A stretch of 35,261 bases of DNA from Bacteroidota bacterium (lineage in GTDB: Bacteria; Bacteroidota; Bacteroidia; Chitinophagales; Chitinophagaceae): NCBI GenBank assembly GCA_947451115.1, contig CANFXV010000026.1:1-35261 (forward strand), in the 5' to 3' direction. The translations under genes were made by a program, and so were the position numbers. Shown in pieces: positions 14,902-22,962 of this stretch (its first letter is position 1; each line of letters begins with the position of its first letter). Under the pieces are notes generated by a model, which did not search any database, had not been told where the DNA came from, and saw nothing but the letters and a program-made list of their open reading frames with translations.

Positions 14902-15939
14902 ATGACCAATCCGATATTAGATAGCGCTAATGAGTTGAACCCTTTAGACAAAGAGTTTGAAAATAGCATTCGTCCTAAAGAGATGGAGGCATTTACAGGC
15001 CAGCCTCAACTCATTGAAAATTTGAACATCTTTATAAAAGCTGCTAAGATGCGTGGCGAAGCATTGGATCATATTTTATTTCATGGGCCTCCAGGCCTTG
15101 GTAAAACCACCTTAAGCAGAATTGTGGCCAATGAAATGGGGGTTCAGATAAAAGAGACTTCCGGACCAGTGATTGAAAAGCCAAGTGATTTGGCAGGCTT
15201 ATTGACCAGTCTAGAACCTAATGATGTTTTATTTATTGATGAAATACACCGTTTAAGTACAGTAGTGGAAGAATATTTGTATGCGGCCATGGAAGATTAT
15301 AAGATTGACATCATGATTGACAGTGGTCCCAATGCGCGAAGTATTCAAATCAATTTAAATCCATTTACATTAGTAGGCGCCACTACCCGAAGTGGGCTTT
15401 TAACGGCACCCTTGCTTTCTAGGTTTGGTATTAAATCCAGGTTGGAATATTATCCTGCATCGGTGATTGAAAAAATAATTTTAAGAAGCGCAGGTATTTT
15501 AAATGTGAACATTAACAGCCAAGCGGCAGGTGAAATTTCAAGAAGGAGTAGGGGTACCCCAAGAATTGCCAATGGGTTATTGAGAAGGGTACGCGATTTT
15601 GCACAAGTATTGAATGACGGCAAAGTAGACATAGGCATCACACAACATGCATTAAAAGCATTGAATGTAGATGAACATGGTTTAGATGAAATGGACAATA
15701 GAATTTTATCGGCCATTATAGAAAAATTTAAAGGCGGCCCAGTGGGTATCAGCACCATTGCCACCGCAGTAGGGGAAGAATCGGGCACCATTGAAGAAGT
15801 GTACGAGCCTTTTTTAATACAAGAAGGTTTCTTGCAAAGAACCCCAAGAGGCAGAGAGGTAACGCAGAAAGCCTATAATCACTTAGGAAAGAAGCCTCCT
15901 TCAGGGCATGCTTCTAATAATCCAGAATTGTTTAGATAA
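14902..15939 (+). CDS. ruvB: Holliday junction branch migration DNA helicase RuvB
   Basis: This 345-aa AAA+ motor drives branch migration with RuvA. Walker [10 protein letters not shown] is at residues 62-70, Walker [10 protein letters not shown] near 110, sensor 1 GATTRSG near 157, and the LLSRFGI segment carrying the arginine finger near 169. The C-terminal winged helix has the conserved [17 protein letters not shown] stretch near 300. Length is normal. It follows leuS after 17 bases, so the pair probably share a transcript; this pairing looks accidental rather than functional. The gene converges on the response-regulator gene with 12 bases between stops. Confidence 0.97.
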   Translation: MTNPILDSANELNPLDKEFENSIRPKEMEAFTGQPQLIENLNIFIKAAKMRGEALDHILFHGPPGLGKTTLSRIVANEMGVQIKETSGPVIEKPSDLAGLLTSLEPNDVLFIDEIHRLSTVVEEYLYAAMEDYKIDIMIDSGPNARSIQINLNPFTLVGATTRSGLLTAPLLSRFGIKSRLEYYPASVIEKIILRSAGILNVNINSQAAGEISRRSRGTPRIANGLLRRVRDFAQVLNDGKVDIGITQHALKALNVDEHGLDEMDNRILSAIIEKFKGGPVGISTIATAVGEESGTIEEVYEPFLIQEGFLQRTPRGREVTQKAYNHLGKKPPSGHASNNPELFR

Positions 15940-15951
15940 TGAAGTAGTATT

Positions 15952-16650
15952 CTAAGCTACTACCAATCTAAATCCGTTGCCATGAATGTTTACAATTTCA
16001 ATTTGACTGTCTTCTTTTAAGTATTTTCTTAGTTTAGCAATGTACACATCCATACTTCTGCCATTGAAATAAGTATCACTGCCCCAAATTTTCTTTAATG
16101 CTTTTTCTCTGGTCAATAAATCATTTTTATTTTCTGCCAACATCTTAAGCAATTCATTTTCTTTTGGAGAAAGCACTTGTGTATGATCGCTAATTTTTAA
16201 TTCTCTTAATCTTGGATTAAAATGGTAACGTCCTAATTCAAATTCCACATTGTCACTTACTTTATTGTCTTCCTCATTTCTTTTAATGATGGCTTTAATT
16301 TTGAACAATAAAACCTCGCTGTCAAATGGCTTAGTGATATAGTCATCCGCACCCAATTTGTAACCATGGATGATGTCTTCTTTCAATGTTTTGGCACTTA
16401 AAAAAAACAAAGGCACATCTGGATCAATGTCTCTAATTTCTTCTGCCAAAGTAAATCCATCTACATGTGGCATCATCACATCTAATAAACACAAATCGAA
16501 CTTCTCTCTTTGAAAAGCGGCTAAGCCCAAACGACCATCTCTTTCTAAAGTAACGTCGTATTCATCTAGTTCTAAATAATTTTTTAAAACCAAACCCAAA
16601 TTGCTATCGTCTTCGCAAAGTAGTATTTTATATTTTTTCTTGTCTTCCAT
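15952..16650 (-). CDS. OmpR/PhoB-type response regulator (RprY-like), orphan
   Basis: This 232-aa regulator has an N-terminal receiver domain (about residues 7-122) with the acidic pair Glu13/Asp14-Asp15, phosphoacceptor Asp57 in CLLDVMMP, the conserved Ser/Ala of FLSAKT, and Lys in TKPFD. The C-terminal winged helix (about 135-230) contains LSPKENELLKML and the recognition-helix region SMDVYIAKLRKYL, ending HGNGFRLVV. The sequence resembles Bacteroidota RprY regulators. No histidine kinase is next to it, so its partner must lie elsewhere. I could not find a clean -7 element in the 133 bases upstream; that gap also contains the recQ terminator. Confidence 0.92.
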   Translation of the reverse strand: MEDKKKYKILLCEDDSNLGLVLKNYLELDEYDVTLERDGRLGLAAFQREKFDLCLLDVMMPHVDGFTLAEEIRDIDPDVPLFFLSAKTLKEDIIHGYKLGADDYITKPFDSEVLLFKIKAIIKRNEEDNKVSDNVEFELGRYHFNPRLRELKISDHTQVLSPKENELLKMLAENKNDLLTREKALKKIWGSDTYFNGRSMDVYIAKLRKYLKEDSQIEIVNIHGNGFRLVVA

Positions 16651-16745
16651 GTTTTATGTTTAATTTATTAGATGGCTATATTGCTTGAGCACAAAGAAAC
16701 TATATTTAAAAGCCTTGGTAAATTGTTTGTTTCCAATCTTTTGTT

Positions 16746-16772
16746 AAAAACTTGCCGTTTAAAGCAGTTTTT
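16746..16772 (-). terminator. Probable terminator of the copA-like/recQ transcript
   Basis: AAAAACT(T)GC (16746-16755) pairs with GCAGTTTTT (16764-16772) with one bulged T and an eight-base loop. On the minus strand the distal arm ends in TTTTT, 12 bases after the recQ stop. The stem is mostly A-T, so strength is moderate. Confidence 0.45.
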
Positions 16773-16783
16773 ATAATGTATTG

Positions 16784-18505
16784 TTAAATTGCTTTGTTTG
16801 CCCTTGCCCTACAAAGGTCGCATATTTTGCACTTACTTGGATTTTTTTCTCCAAAATAGCTGGCAAGATAAACGCTACGGCATTCTATATTGTGGCCCCA
16901 TAAATAGGTTGAAAAATGGTCAATTCGCTTTAAAAATGCAGCCTTTCTCAATTGATAATTGTCCAAATCTATTTTCATAAATGCAGCGGCGGTTCTGTTC
17001 CAAAGAAATTGTACGACAGGTTGATTTTCTTTTTGATCGTAAGTGATTTGCCCTGTTTGTTCTAAAAAAGCCAATGTTTTTTGAACAAATGCAATATCTC
17101 TTTGTAACAAAGTGGCCAATAAATTTTCATTGATAAATTGCGGGGCATCTATGATGCCTCCATAGGTTCTTAATAAGGTTTGTAAAACTACGCCTGCTAT
17201 GGGATTGTTTTTTTCGAATTGCTCGATGGAGAATCGGTCGGCTACAACCTGCACTACGGAGGGTTTAAATGAGCTGGCTGAAAATTTAACATGGCCTTCT
17301 TGTTCGATCCATTGCAAGGCATTACGCGCAATTATTTTATCTAATTTAAATCGAAGACAAAAAGCGTCGAATTCAAAAATAAATTGTTGTTTTTCGCCAA
17401 TACCGATGGGTAATTGAACAAAATCGGCAAGGTCTTGGTAAACGCTTTTGATCATTTCAATTGCGGGGTATTTTTTTTCTTGTAATTGGGTCCAATATTC
17501 CCAATCGTTTTGCTGAAAAAACAAAATGGCTTGGGCTGCTAATCCATCTCTGCCTGCCCTACCTGCTTCCTGATAATATTGTTCTAAACTATTGGGCAAA
17601 TCAAAATGAATCACGGCGCGTACATCAGGCTTGTTGATACCCATCCCAAATGCACTGGTGCAAACTATAATGGGTGTTTGGTTGTTCATCCATTCTGCTT
17701 GCATGGATTGCCTTAGGGCAATGGGCATGCCTGCATGGTATTGCGCCACTGCATAGCCATAGTCTTTTAATAGCAGGGCCAATTGGGCCACACTATTTCT
17801 GGTGGTGCAATAAATAATGACACTTCCTGTGGTTTCATTTAGTTGCTTTCTGAGTGCCTGTAACTTAACTGGTACTTTCTGCACTTGGTAACTAATATTG
17901 GGTCTTAAAAAACTATCAGTGATTAAACTGCAATTGGAAAGTTTTAATTCTTTCATAATGTCTGCTTGAACCAGTGGAATAGCAGAAGCAGTCATGGCTA
18001 AGACAGGCACCTTAGGGAAAGACTTTTTTAGAATATCTAATTTTCGATAGGAGGGCCTAAAATCATAACCCCATTGAGAAATACAATGCGCTTCGTCAAT
18101 GGCAAATAAAGTAATGGGTAAGTTTTGTAAAAAATTTTGAAAACCTTTTTGTGCTAATTTTTCAGGTGAGCAATAGATGAAATGATATTTTCCTTTCAAG
18201 GCATCTTCTAAAATAAGGTCTTCTTGCGCTTGGCTGATTTCACCGCCCAAATTAACTGCACTAATATTTTTACTCAATAAATCCTTTACTTGATCTTGCA
18301 TCAGTGCAATGAGTGGACTAATAATTACACAGATTCCATTTTGCAAAAGCGTAGGCAATTGAAAACACAAAGATTTTCCCCCGCCTGTGGGTAGTAAAGT
18401 AAGTACATCCTTGCCTTCTATCACAGCGTTGATGACAGCCAATTGTTGAGGCCTAAAGGTTTCATAGCCCCAATACTGTTTCAATATTTCTTCTGCGGTT
18501 TTCAA
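16784..18505 (-). CDS. recQ: RecQ-family ATP-dependent DNA helicase, short form with a C-terminal cysteine cluster
   Basis: This 573-aa superfamily-2 helicase has the RecQ core: FRPQQ motif 0 at residues 17-21, Walker A TGGGKSLCF at 40-48, the DEAH box in AIDEAHCISQWGYDFRP near 136, and motif VI QEAGRAGRDG near 325. The middle region looks like a winged-helix domain. Four cysteines (ECRSVYLASYFG and KCKICDLC), the usual RecQ zinc ligands, lie at the extreme C-terminus, and there is no HRDC domain. In E. coli RecQ the zinc site directly follows the helicase core. The protein likely unwinds recombination or replication intermediates. It starts 6 bases after the metal-ATPase gene and is probably expressed with it. 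Confidence 0.93.
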   Translation of the reverse strand: MKTAEEILKQYWGYETFRPQQLAVINAVIEGKDVLTLLPTGGGKSLCFQLPTLLQNGICVIISPLIALMQDQVKDLLSKNISAVNLGGEISQAQEDLILEDALKGKYHFIYCSPEKLAQKGFQNFLQNLPITLFAIDEAHCISQWGYDFRPSYRKLDILKKSFPKVPVLAMTASAIPLVQADIMKELKLSNCSLITDSFLRPNISYQVQKVPVKLQALRKQLNETTGSVIIYCTTRNSVAQLALLLKDYGYAVAQYHAGMPIALRQSMQAEWMNNQTPIIVCTSAFGMGINKPDVRAVIHFDLPNSLEQYYQEAGRAGRDGLAAQAILFFQQNDWEYWTQLQEKKYPAIEMIKSVYQDLADFVQLPIGIGEKQQFIFEFDAFCLRFKLDKIIARNALQWIEQEGHVKFSASSFKPSVVQVVADRFSIEQFEKNNPIAGVVLQTLLRTYGGIIDAPQFINENLLATLLQRDIAFVQKTLAFLEQTGQITYDQKENQPVVQFLWNRTAAAFMKIDLDNYQLRKAAFLKRIDHFSTYLWGHNIECRSVYLASYFGEKNPSKCKICDLCRARANKAI

Positions 18506-18511
18506 AAAAGA

Positions 18512-20635
18512 CTAAACTAATTTTTTCTTAAATAACCTGAGTGAATTGATGGCTAGGATAACATCGCTCAAACCCATGATGAGTGCACCATAGGTAGGCC
18601 CCCAACTGCCTAGTAAGCCTAAGGCAGCTACTGGAATGGCAATGATATTATAAGAGAAGGCCCATATTAAATTCTCTTTGATAGTTTCATAAGTTCTTCT
18701 ACCCAAACCTAAGGCCATGGGTAAGTTTTTTAAGCCTTGATTCATCAAAATAACTTGCGCGCTTTGAATGGCAATATGCGAGGCATTACTTAATGAAATA
18801 CCAATGGTGGCCTTGGCTAGGGCAGGGGCATCGTTGATCCCATCACCTACCATGGCGGTAGGACTAATTTTTGTTAAGGCATCTAATTTTTCTAATTTAT
18901 CTGCAGGGCTTTGTTCTGCAATAATTTCTTGAATGCCCAAGGCTTTGCCCACTTGTGCGCATTTTTCTTTTCTATCTCCACTCAATAATACGGTATGCAC
19001 CCCTTGCTTATGTAGGGTATCTATAATTTCTTTGGCTTCTAATCTAATTTGATCATTTACATCAATCCAACCTAAAAGTTGATCATTTTTTTGAATGTAC
19101 ACATTGTGTCCATCTTCGGCCTTGGTAGTTCCCAATGTTTTAAAGGAACCTGCCCAATAAATATTACCTTCTTTATCGATGGCTTTAATGCCCATGCCTT
19201 TTACTTCTTCAATTTTTTGCCATTTAAGGGCTTCTGTAGTTTTCCAATGCGCGCTAATGCATTTAGCAATGGGGTGATTGGAATATTTTTCTAAGGAATA
19301 CGCAATCATTTTAAAATTTTCTTCTGATAGGCCTTCTTGCACTTTAAAATTGGCTAAATCAAAATGCCCAGTAGTTAGGGTACCTGTTTTATCAAAGACC
19401 ACTTGTTTAATGTCTTTGAAAGTTTCTAAACTTTTGGCGTTTTTAAACAATACACCATTACGAGCCCCACGGCCCAAACCCACAGCAATGGCAGCTGGTG
19501 TGGCTAGTCCCATGGCGCAGGGGCAAGAAATTACGAGTACCGCAATGGCGCGCAACATACTTTGACCAAAACCAATAGTAGTAAAAAAATAATTTCCCAA
19601 AAGAGTGAGCACTGCAATGCTTAAAACAAGGGGTACGAAAATGGCACTAATTTTATCTGCTAAAATTTGCACGGGTGGTTTTTCTCCTTGTGCGGCTTTC
19701 ACCATTTTTAATATATTGGCAAGCACGGTATCATCTCCCACAGCAGTGATATAGGCTTTCACAGTACCATTGTCAATAGTACTTCCGCCCAATAATAAAT
19801 CATGCATTTTTCTAAATACGGGCACACTTTCTCCTGTAACAATAGATTCATTCACACTAGCTTCTCCCCATAAAATTTTACTATCCATGGGAATGGTTTC
19901 TCCTGCATTGATTAAAACAATGTCGCCAACTTTTAAAGTATTGCTTTCTACATTAAAAATAATTTCTTTGTGGTTTTCGTCAAATACAATCATATTGGCC
20001 ATCACCTTTTGTGCTTTCACTAAATCCTTCAAAGCACGTTGGGTAGATTGCACGGAGGCATCTTCTAAATAATTACCAAAAAACACAAGGGTAATGATCG
20101 TAGCTGTTGTTTCATAATAAGCAAAACTAGTTCCTTGTCCAATGATAGTGCCATACAAGCTATAGCCAAAAGAAGCCAATGCACCGATGGCAACGAGTAC
20201 ATTCATATTAGGAATACCCTTGGTAATACTATACCAGGCACTTCTTCCAAAATAAGACATGCCTATAAGAAAAACGGGCAAAGTAAAAGCAAGTTGAACA
20301 TAGGGGTTCATCATAAAATGCCAGTGAATACCAGGAAGCATATGTGCCACCAATGGTGCTGCAAACAAAAAACAAAAAAAAGCGCGATCACGATTGTTGT
20401 CAAGAAATTTTTTCTTCGGTGTTGCTTCTTCTTGGCCGCGTACTTTATAACCTAAATTTTGTATCCCTTTTATTAATTTTTCTTTGTTGGTTTCGGTAGG
20501 CATTTCAAATTGCACTTCGCCTTCCATAAAACTTACCTTGGGTTCGACGATGCCATTGCTTTGCAAATACTTATGAATCGATAGTGCGCAATTGGTGCAA
20601 CTCATTCCATCTACCTTCCACTGTACTTTTTCCAT
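18512..20635 (-). CDS. CopA-like P1B-type heavy-metal-translocating ATPase
   Basis: This 707-aa pump exports a soft metal, probably Cu(I), across the inner membrane. One N-terminal HMA domain has the metal site GMSCTNC (Cys13, Cys16). Then come eight membrane helices with the intramembrane CPC motif (residues 371-373), the phosphorylated Asp415 in DKTGTLT, and GDGINDAPAL near residue 610. TM7 has the Tyr-Asn pair of Cu pumps, but TM8 reads MGLSD where CopA normally has M-x-x-S-S: the second Ser is an Asp. This may alter specificity. ATG 20635 is preferred to upstream starts because it gives the normal HMA N-terminus and lies 19 bases behind a -7-like element. It overlaps nothing and leads recQ by 6 bases. 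Confidence 0.92.
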   Translation of the reverse strand: MEKVQWKVDGMSCTNCALSIHKYLQSNGIVEPKVSFMEGEVQFEMPTETNKEKLIKGIQNLGYKVRGQEEATPKKKFLDNNRDRAFFCFLFAAPLVAHMLPGIHWHFMMNPYVQLAFTLPVFLIGMSYFGRSAWYSITKGIPNMNVLVAIGALASFGYSLYGTIIGQGTSFAYYETTATIITLVFFGNYLEDASVQSTQRALKDLVKAQKVMANMIVFDENHKEIIFNVESNTLKVGDIVLINAGETIPMDSKILWGEASVNESIVTGESVPVFRKMHDLLLGGSTIDNGTVKAYITAVGDDTVLANILKMVKAAQGEKPPVQILADKISAIFVPLVLSIAVLTLLGNYFFTTIGFGQSMLRAIAVLVISCPCAMGLATPAAIAVGLGRGARNGVLFKNAKSLETFKDIKQVVFDKTGTLTTGHFDLANFKVQEGLSEENFKMIAYSLEKYSNHPIAKCISAHWKTTEALKWQKIEEVKGMGIKAIDKEGNIYWAGSFKTLGTTKAEDGHNVYIQKNDQLLGWIDVNDQIRLEAKEIIDTLHKQGVHTVLLSGDRKEKCAQVGKALGIQEIIAEQSPADKLEKLDALTKISPTAMVGDGINDAPALAKATIGISLSNASHIAIQSAQVILMNQGLKNLPMALGLGRRTYETIKENLIWAFSYNIIAIPVAALGLLGSWGPTYGALIMGLSDVILAINSLRLFKKKLV

Positions 20636-20654
20636 AGGGGTCCTATTTACGTTG

Positions 20655-20662
20655 TAAAGGTA
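20655..20662 (-). promoter_or_regulatory. Possible -7 element for the copA-like gene (one mismatch)
   Basis: The minus strand reads TACCTTTA, one base from TAnnTTTG, and ends 19 bases before ATG 20635. It diverges from the tsaE element 25 bp away. No CueR-type dyad was seen. Confidence 0.35.
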
Positions 20663-20687
20663 CGAAGACATTATGTATGCGTTCACC

Positions 20688-20695
20688 TATCTTTG
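20688..20695 (+). promoter_or_regulatory. -7 promoter element for tsaE
   Basis: TATCTTTG is an exact TAnnTTTG match. It ends four bases before ATG 20700, which predicts a leaderless or nearly leaderless message and decides the start codon against the upstream ATG at 20673. Confidence 0.55.
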
Positions 20696-20699
20696 CATT

Positions 20700-21110
20700 A
20701 TGGATAGGATTTATGATATCAATCAAGTGGGGGAAATTGCTACCGATTTAGTCAAACAATTTGGTACTAAGCCAGTCTGGGCATTTTTTGCCCCGATGGG
20801 TGCGGGTAAGACTACTTTGATTGCTGCCATAGGAAAGCAGATGGGTATTGTAGATACTATTTCAAGCCCCACATTTGCCTTGATGAATCAGTACGAGGCC
20901 AATGGGAAAATAGTCTATCATATGGATTGGTATCGATTGGACAATGAAAAGGAAGCAGCCCGCGCAGGCATGGAAGCTGCTTTTGATGAAGCTGATTTTT
21001 GTTTTGTAGAGTGGCCAGAGAAAGCCATGGGACTATTACCAGCAGATACACAGTATTTTGAAATTGAAATTTTAGATCCTGAACATAGAAGGATTTTTAT
21101 ACCTTCATAG
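20700..21110 (+). CDS. tsaE: tRNA threonylcarbamoyladenosine biosynthesis ATPase TsaE
   Basis: This 136-aa P-loop ATPase works with TsaB and TsaD to place threonylcarbamoyl on A37 of ANN-decoding tRNAs. The Walker A loop is APMGAGKTTL (residues 31-40), followed by the family segments TISSPTFALMNQY, HMDWYRL (the H-x-D-x-Y-R-L motif) and FVEWPEKA. An upstream ATG at 20673 is in frame, but it lies in front of an exact -7 element, so it cannot be in a message started there; ATG 20700 matches the family N-terminus. The alanine dehydrogenase-like gene follows after 12 bases. Neither tsaB nor tsaD is in the window. Confidence 0.95.
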   Translation: MDRIYDINQVGEIATDLVKQFGTKPVWAFFAPMGAGKTTLIAAIGKQMGIVDTISSPTFALMNQYEANGKIVYHMDWYRLDNEKEAARAGMEAAFDEADFCFVEWPEKAMGLLPADTQYFEIEILDPEHRRIFIPS

Positions 21111-21122
21111 TAAATTTTTGAT

Positions 21123-22337
21123 ATGAGCTCGATCAAGCCACAAATTTCATCTTCTTTTTCTTATGAAACACAGGAAGAAGTATTGGACATCCCACCCAAA
21201 AGCAAGCCTTTATTGATTGGGATTCCAAAAGAAATTGCATTTCAAGAAAACAGGATTGGATTGATTCCAGAAGCGGTGAGTGTGCTGGTTGCCAATGGGC
21301 ATCAAGTGTTGATGGAGTCGAATGCGGGCGAAGGCAGTAGGTATACCGACAATGATTATTCAGAAGCAGGTGCAACCATTGTTTTTGATAAAGAAGCGGT
21401 GTATAAATGTCCTATCTTGGTAAAAACAGCCCCGCCCGTTGAAGCAGATTTACCTTTATTACAAATGCACCAAACCATTATTTCTCCTTTGCATTTAACG
21501 GCGGTAAAAAAAGAATTGATGGTGCAACTGATGGCTAAAAAAATTACCGCCCTTGCGATTGAAAATATTAAAGACGAACATTTAAATTATCCCATCTTAA
21601 GAAGCATGGGCGAAATTACAGGTAGTGCGGTGATGTTAATTGCAGGGCAGTACTTAAGTAATTTTAATCAGGGTAAGGGGGTTTTGTTGGGCGGCATTAG
21701 TGGTGTACCGCCTACGAAGGTAGTCATCATTGGGGCAGACATTATTGGTGAATTTGCGACCCGCAATGCCTTGGCCTTGGGGGCCAGCGTTAAAGTATTT
21801 GACAACAATGTGTCTAGATTACAAAGACTTCAAAATAATTTAGGTCAAAGAGTTTGGACTTCTGTCTTAGAGCCAAAAATTTTGGCAAAGCAATTAAAAA
21901 CATGTGAAGTAGCGGTGGGTGCCTTGAGAAATGATTTTGGCAGAGCGCCCATTGTCGTAAGTGAAGAAATGGTCGCCGCCATGCGTCCTGGTAGCATTAT
22001 TATTGATGTGGCGATTGATCGTGGAGGATGTTTTGAAACCAGTGAACTCACCAATCATGAAAATCCCATCCTTATCAAACATGAGGTGCTTCATTATTGT
22101 GTACCCAATATACCGAGTGGATTTGCTAGAACAGCGAGTCAGGCCATCAGCAATGTACTCATGCCATTGCTAGTGCAAGTTGGGGATTTAGGAGGCTTGT
22201 CTGAAATTATTTGGCAACAAGCCCATCTAAGGGAAGGCATTTATTTATACAAAGGGGCCTTGACCGATTTTTATATCAGTGCCAAATTCGATTTAAAATA
22301 TACCGATTTAAATTTGATGATTACCAGCAGAAGTTAG
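21123..22337 (+). CDS. Alanine dehydrogenase-like NAD(P)-dependent enzyme
   Basis: This 404-aa protein belongs to the alanine dehydrogenase / PntA family. The substrate- and catalysis-related residues of Ald are present: Arg44 in QENRIGLIP, Lys101 in LVKTAPP, His124 in SPLHLTA, and Asp in VAIDRGG near residue 297. About 30 residues precede the usual family start GIPKEI. The Rossmann loop near residues 204-209 reads GADIIG where the family has G-x-G-x-x-G, so the middle glycine is an aspartate. Ald interconverts alanine and pyruvate plus ammonia; given the changed cofactor loop, activity should not be assumed. It follows tsaE by 12 bases. Its TAG overlaps the ABC gene's stop by 4 bases. Confidence 0.85.
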   Translation: MSSIKPQISSSFSYETQEEVLDIPPKSKPLLIGIPKEIAFQENRIGLIPEAVSVLVANGHQVLMESNAGEGSRYTDNDYSEAGATIVFDKEAVYKCPILVKTAPPVEADLPLLQMHQTIISPLHLTAVKKELMVQLMAKKITALAIENIKDEHLNYPILRSMGEITGSAVMLIAGQYLSNFNQGKGVLLGGISGVPPTKVVIIGADIIGEFATRNALALGASVKVFDNNVSRLQRLQNNLGQRVWTSVLEPKILAKQLKTCEVAVGALRNDFGRAPIVVSEEMVAAMRPGSIIIDVAIDRGGCFETSELTNHENPILIKHEVLHYCVPNIPSGFARTASQAISNVLMPLLVQVGDLGGLSEIIWQQAHLREGIYLYKGALTDFYISAKFDLKYTDLNLMITSRS

Positions 22338-22960
22338 TGACTGACCTGCTTTGATTTAAAGTCCATTAAATTTAATTGAGCTTTACAGAATTGATATTCT
22401 GCAGTATCGTTGCTTCCAACAATAATTAATTTATGCATCGCATACATGGCAATCAAGTGATGGTACAATTCGTAACCTTCCTTGTCCAAATTACTACAGG
22501 GCTCATCCAATAATAATATCGGGCTATCAGAAAAAATAGCCAAGGCCAATTTTAATCTTTGTTTCATACCACTACTAAAATACCTGATTTGTTTATCGGC
22601 AGCATTTTTTAATCCAATCAATTCAATGATGCTGTCAACACTCAACTTATTTTGCAAGGGCTTAAATTGGGTATGAAAATGAATTTGTTCTAAGGTGGTG
22701 AATTCTTCCACTAGTTCTAAATAGGGGGCAGCAAAACTAATGTCTTGGAAAATAGTAGAGGCATCGTGGCCCTCCCATTCAATTTTGCCTTTGGTTAAAC
22801 TGCCATAGCCCGCAATAATTTGTAGTAAAGTGCTTTTTCCCGAACCATTGTTGCCAATGATGGCGTATTGTTCGCCTTGATCAAATTGAAAATCTAGATT
22901 AGAGAAAATCCAATCTTTATTAAATCTTTTACCTGCTTGATTTAGGCTAATTTTTGTCAT
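22334..22960 (-). CDS. ABC transporter ATP-binding protein (CcmA-like size)
   Basis: This 208-aa ATPase domain has Walker A IGNNGSGKST (residues 35-44), the signature FSSGMKQRLKLALA near 127, and Walker B ILLLDEPCSNLD near 149. No membrane domain is attached and no permease gene is adjacent. The compact size recalls CcmA-type exporter subunits, but this does not show the cargo. It starts two bases after lpxA in the lipid A gene run, a location common in Bacteroidota, so a cell-envelope role is plausible. Its stop overlaps that of the convergent alanine dehydrogenase-like gene by 4 bases. Confidence 0.88.
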   Translation of the reverse strand: MTKISLNQAGKRFNKDWIFSNLDFQFDQGEQYAIIGNNGSGKSTLLQIIAGYGSLTKGKIEWEGHDASTIFQDISFAAPYLELVEEFTTLEQIHFHTQFKPLQNKLSVDSIIELIGLKNAADKQIRYFSSGMKQRLKLALAIFSDSPILLLDEPCSNLDKEGYELYHHLIAMYAMHKLIIVGSNDTAEYQFCKAQLNLMDFKSKQVSH

Positions 22961-22962
22961 GA

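Noticed and set aside
15944..15963. GTAGTA/TACTAC hairpin at the ruvB and regulator-gene ends as a terminator
   Set aside because: Only six A/T-rich pairs and no T-run; too weak to support.
18512..20635. Several antisense open frames of 60-110 codons within the metal-ATPase and other genes
   Set aside because: They lie opposite well-conserved coding sequence, resemble no known protein and lack promoters; they are by-products of the coding strand.
20636..20686. Longer metal-ATPase start at 20686
   Set aside because: It would place the start upstream of the -7-like element at 20655-20662 and add residues before a normal HMA domain.
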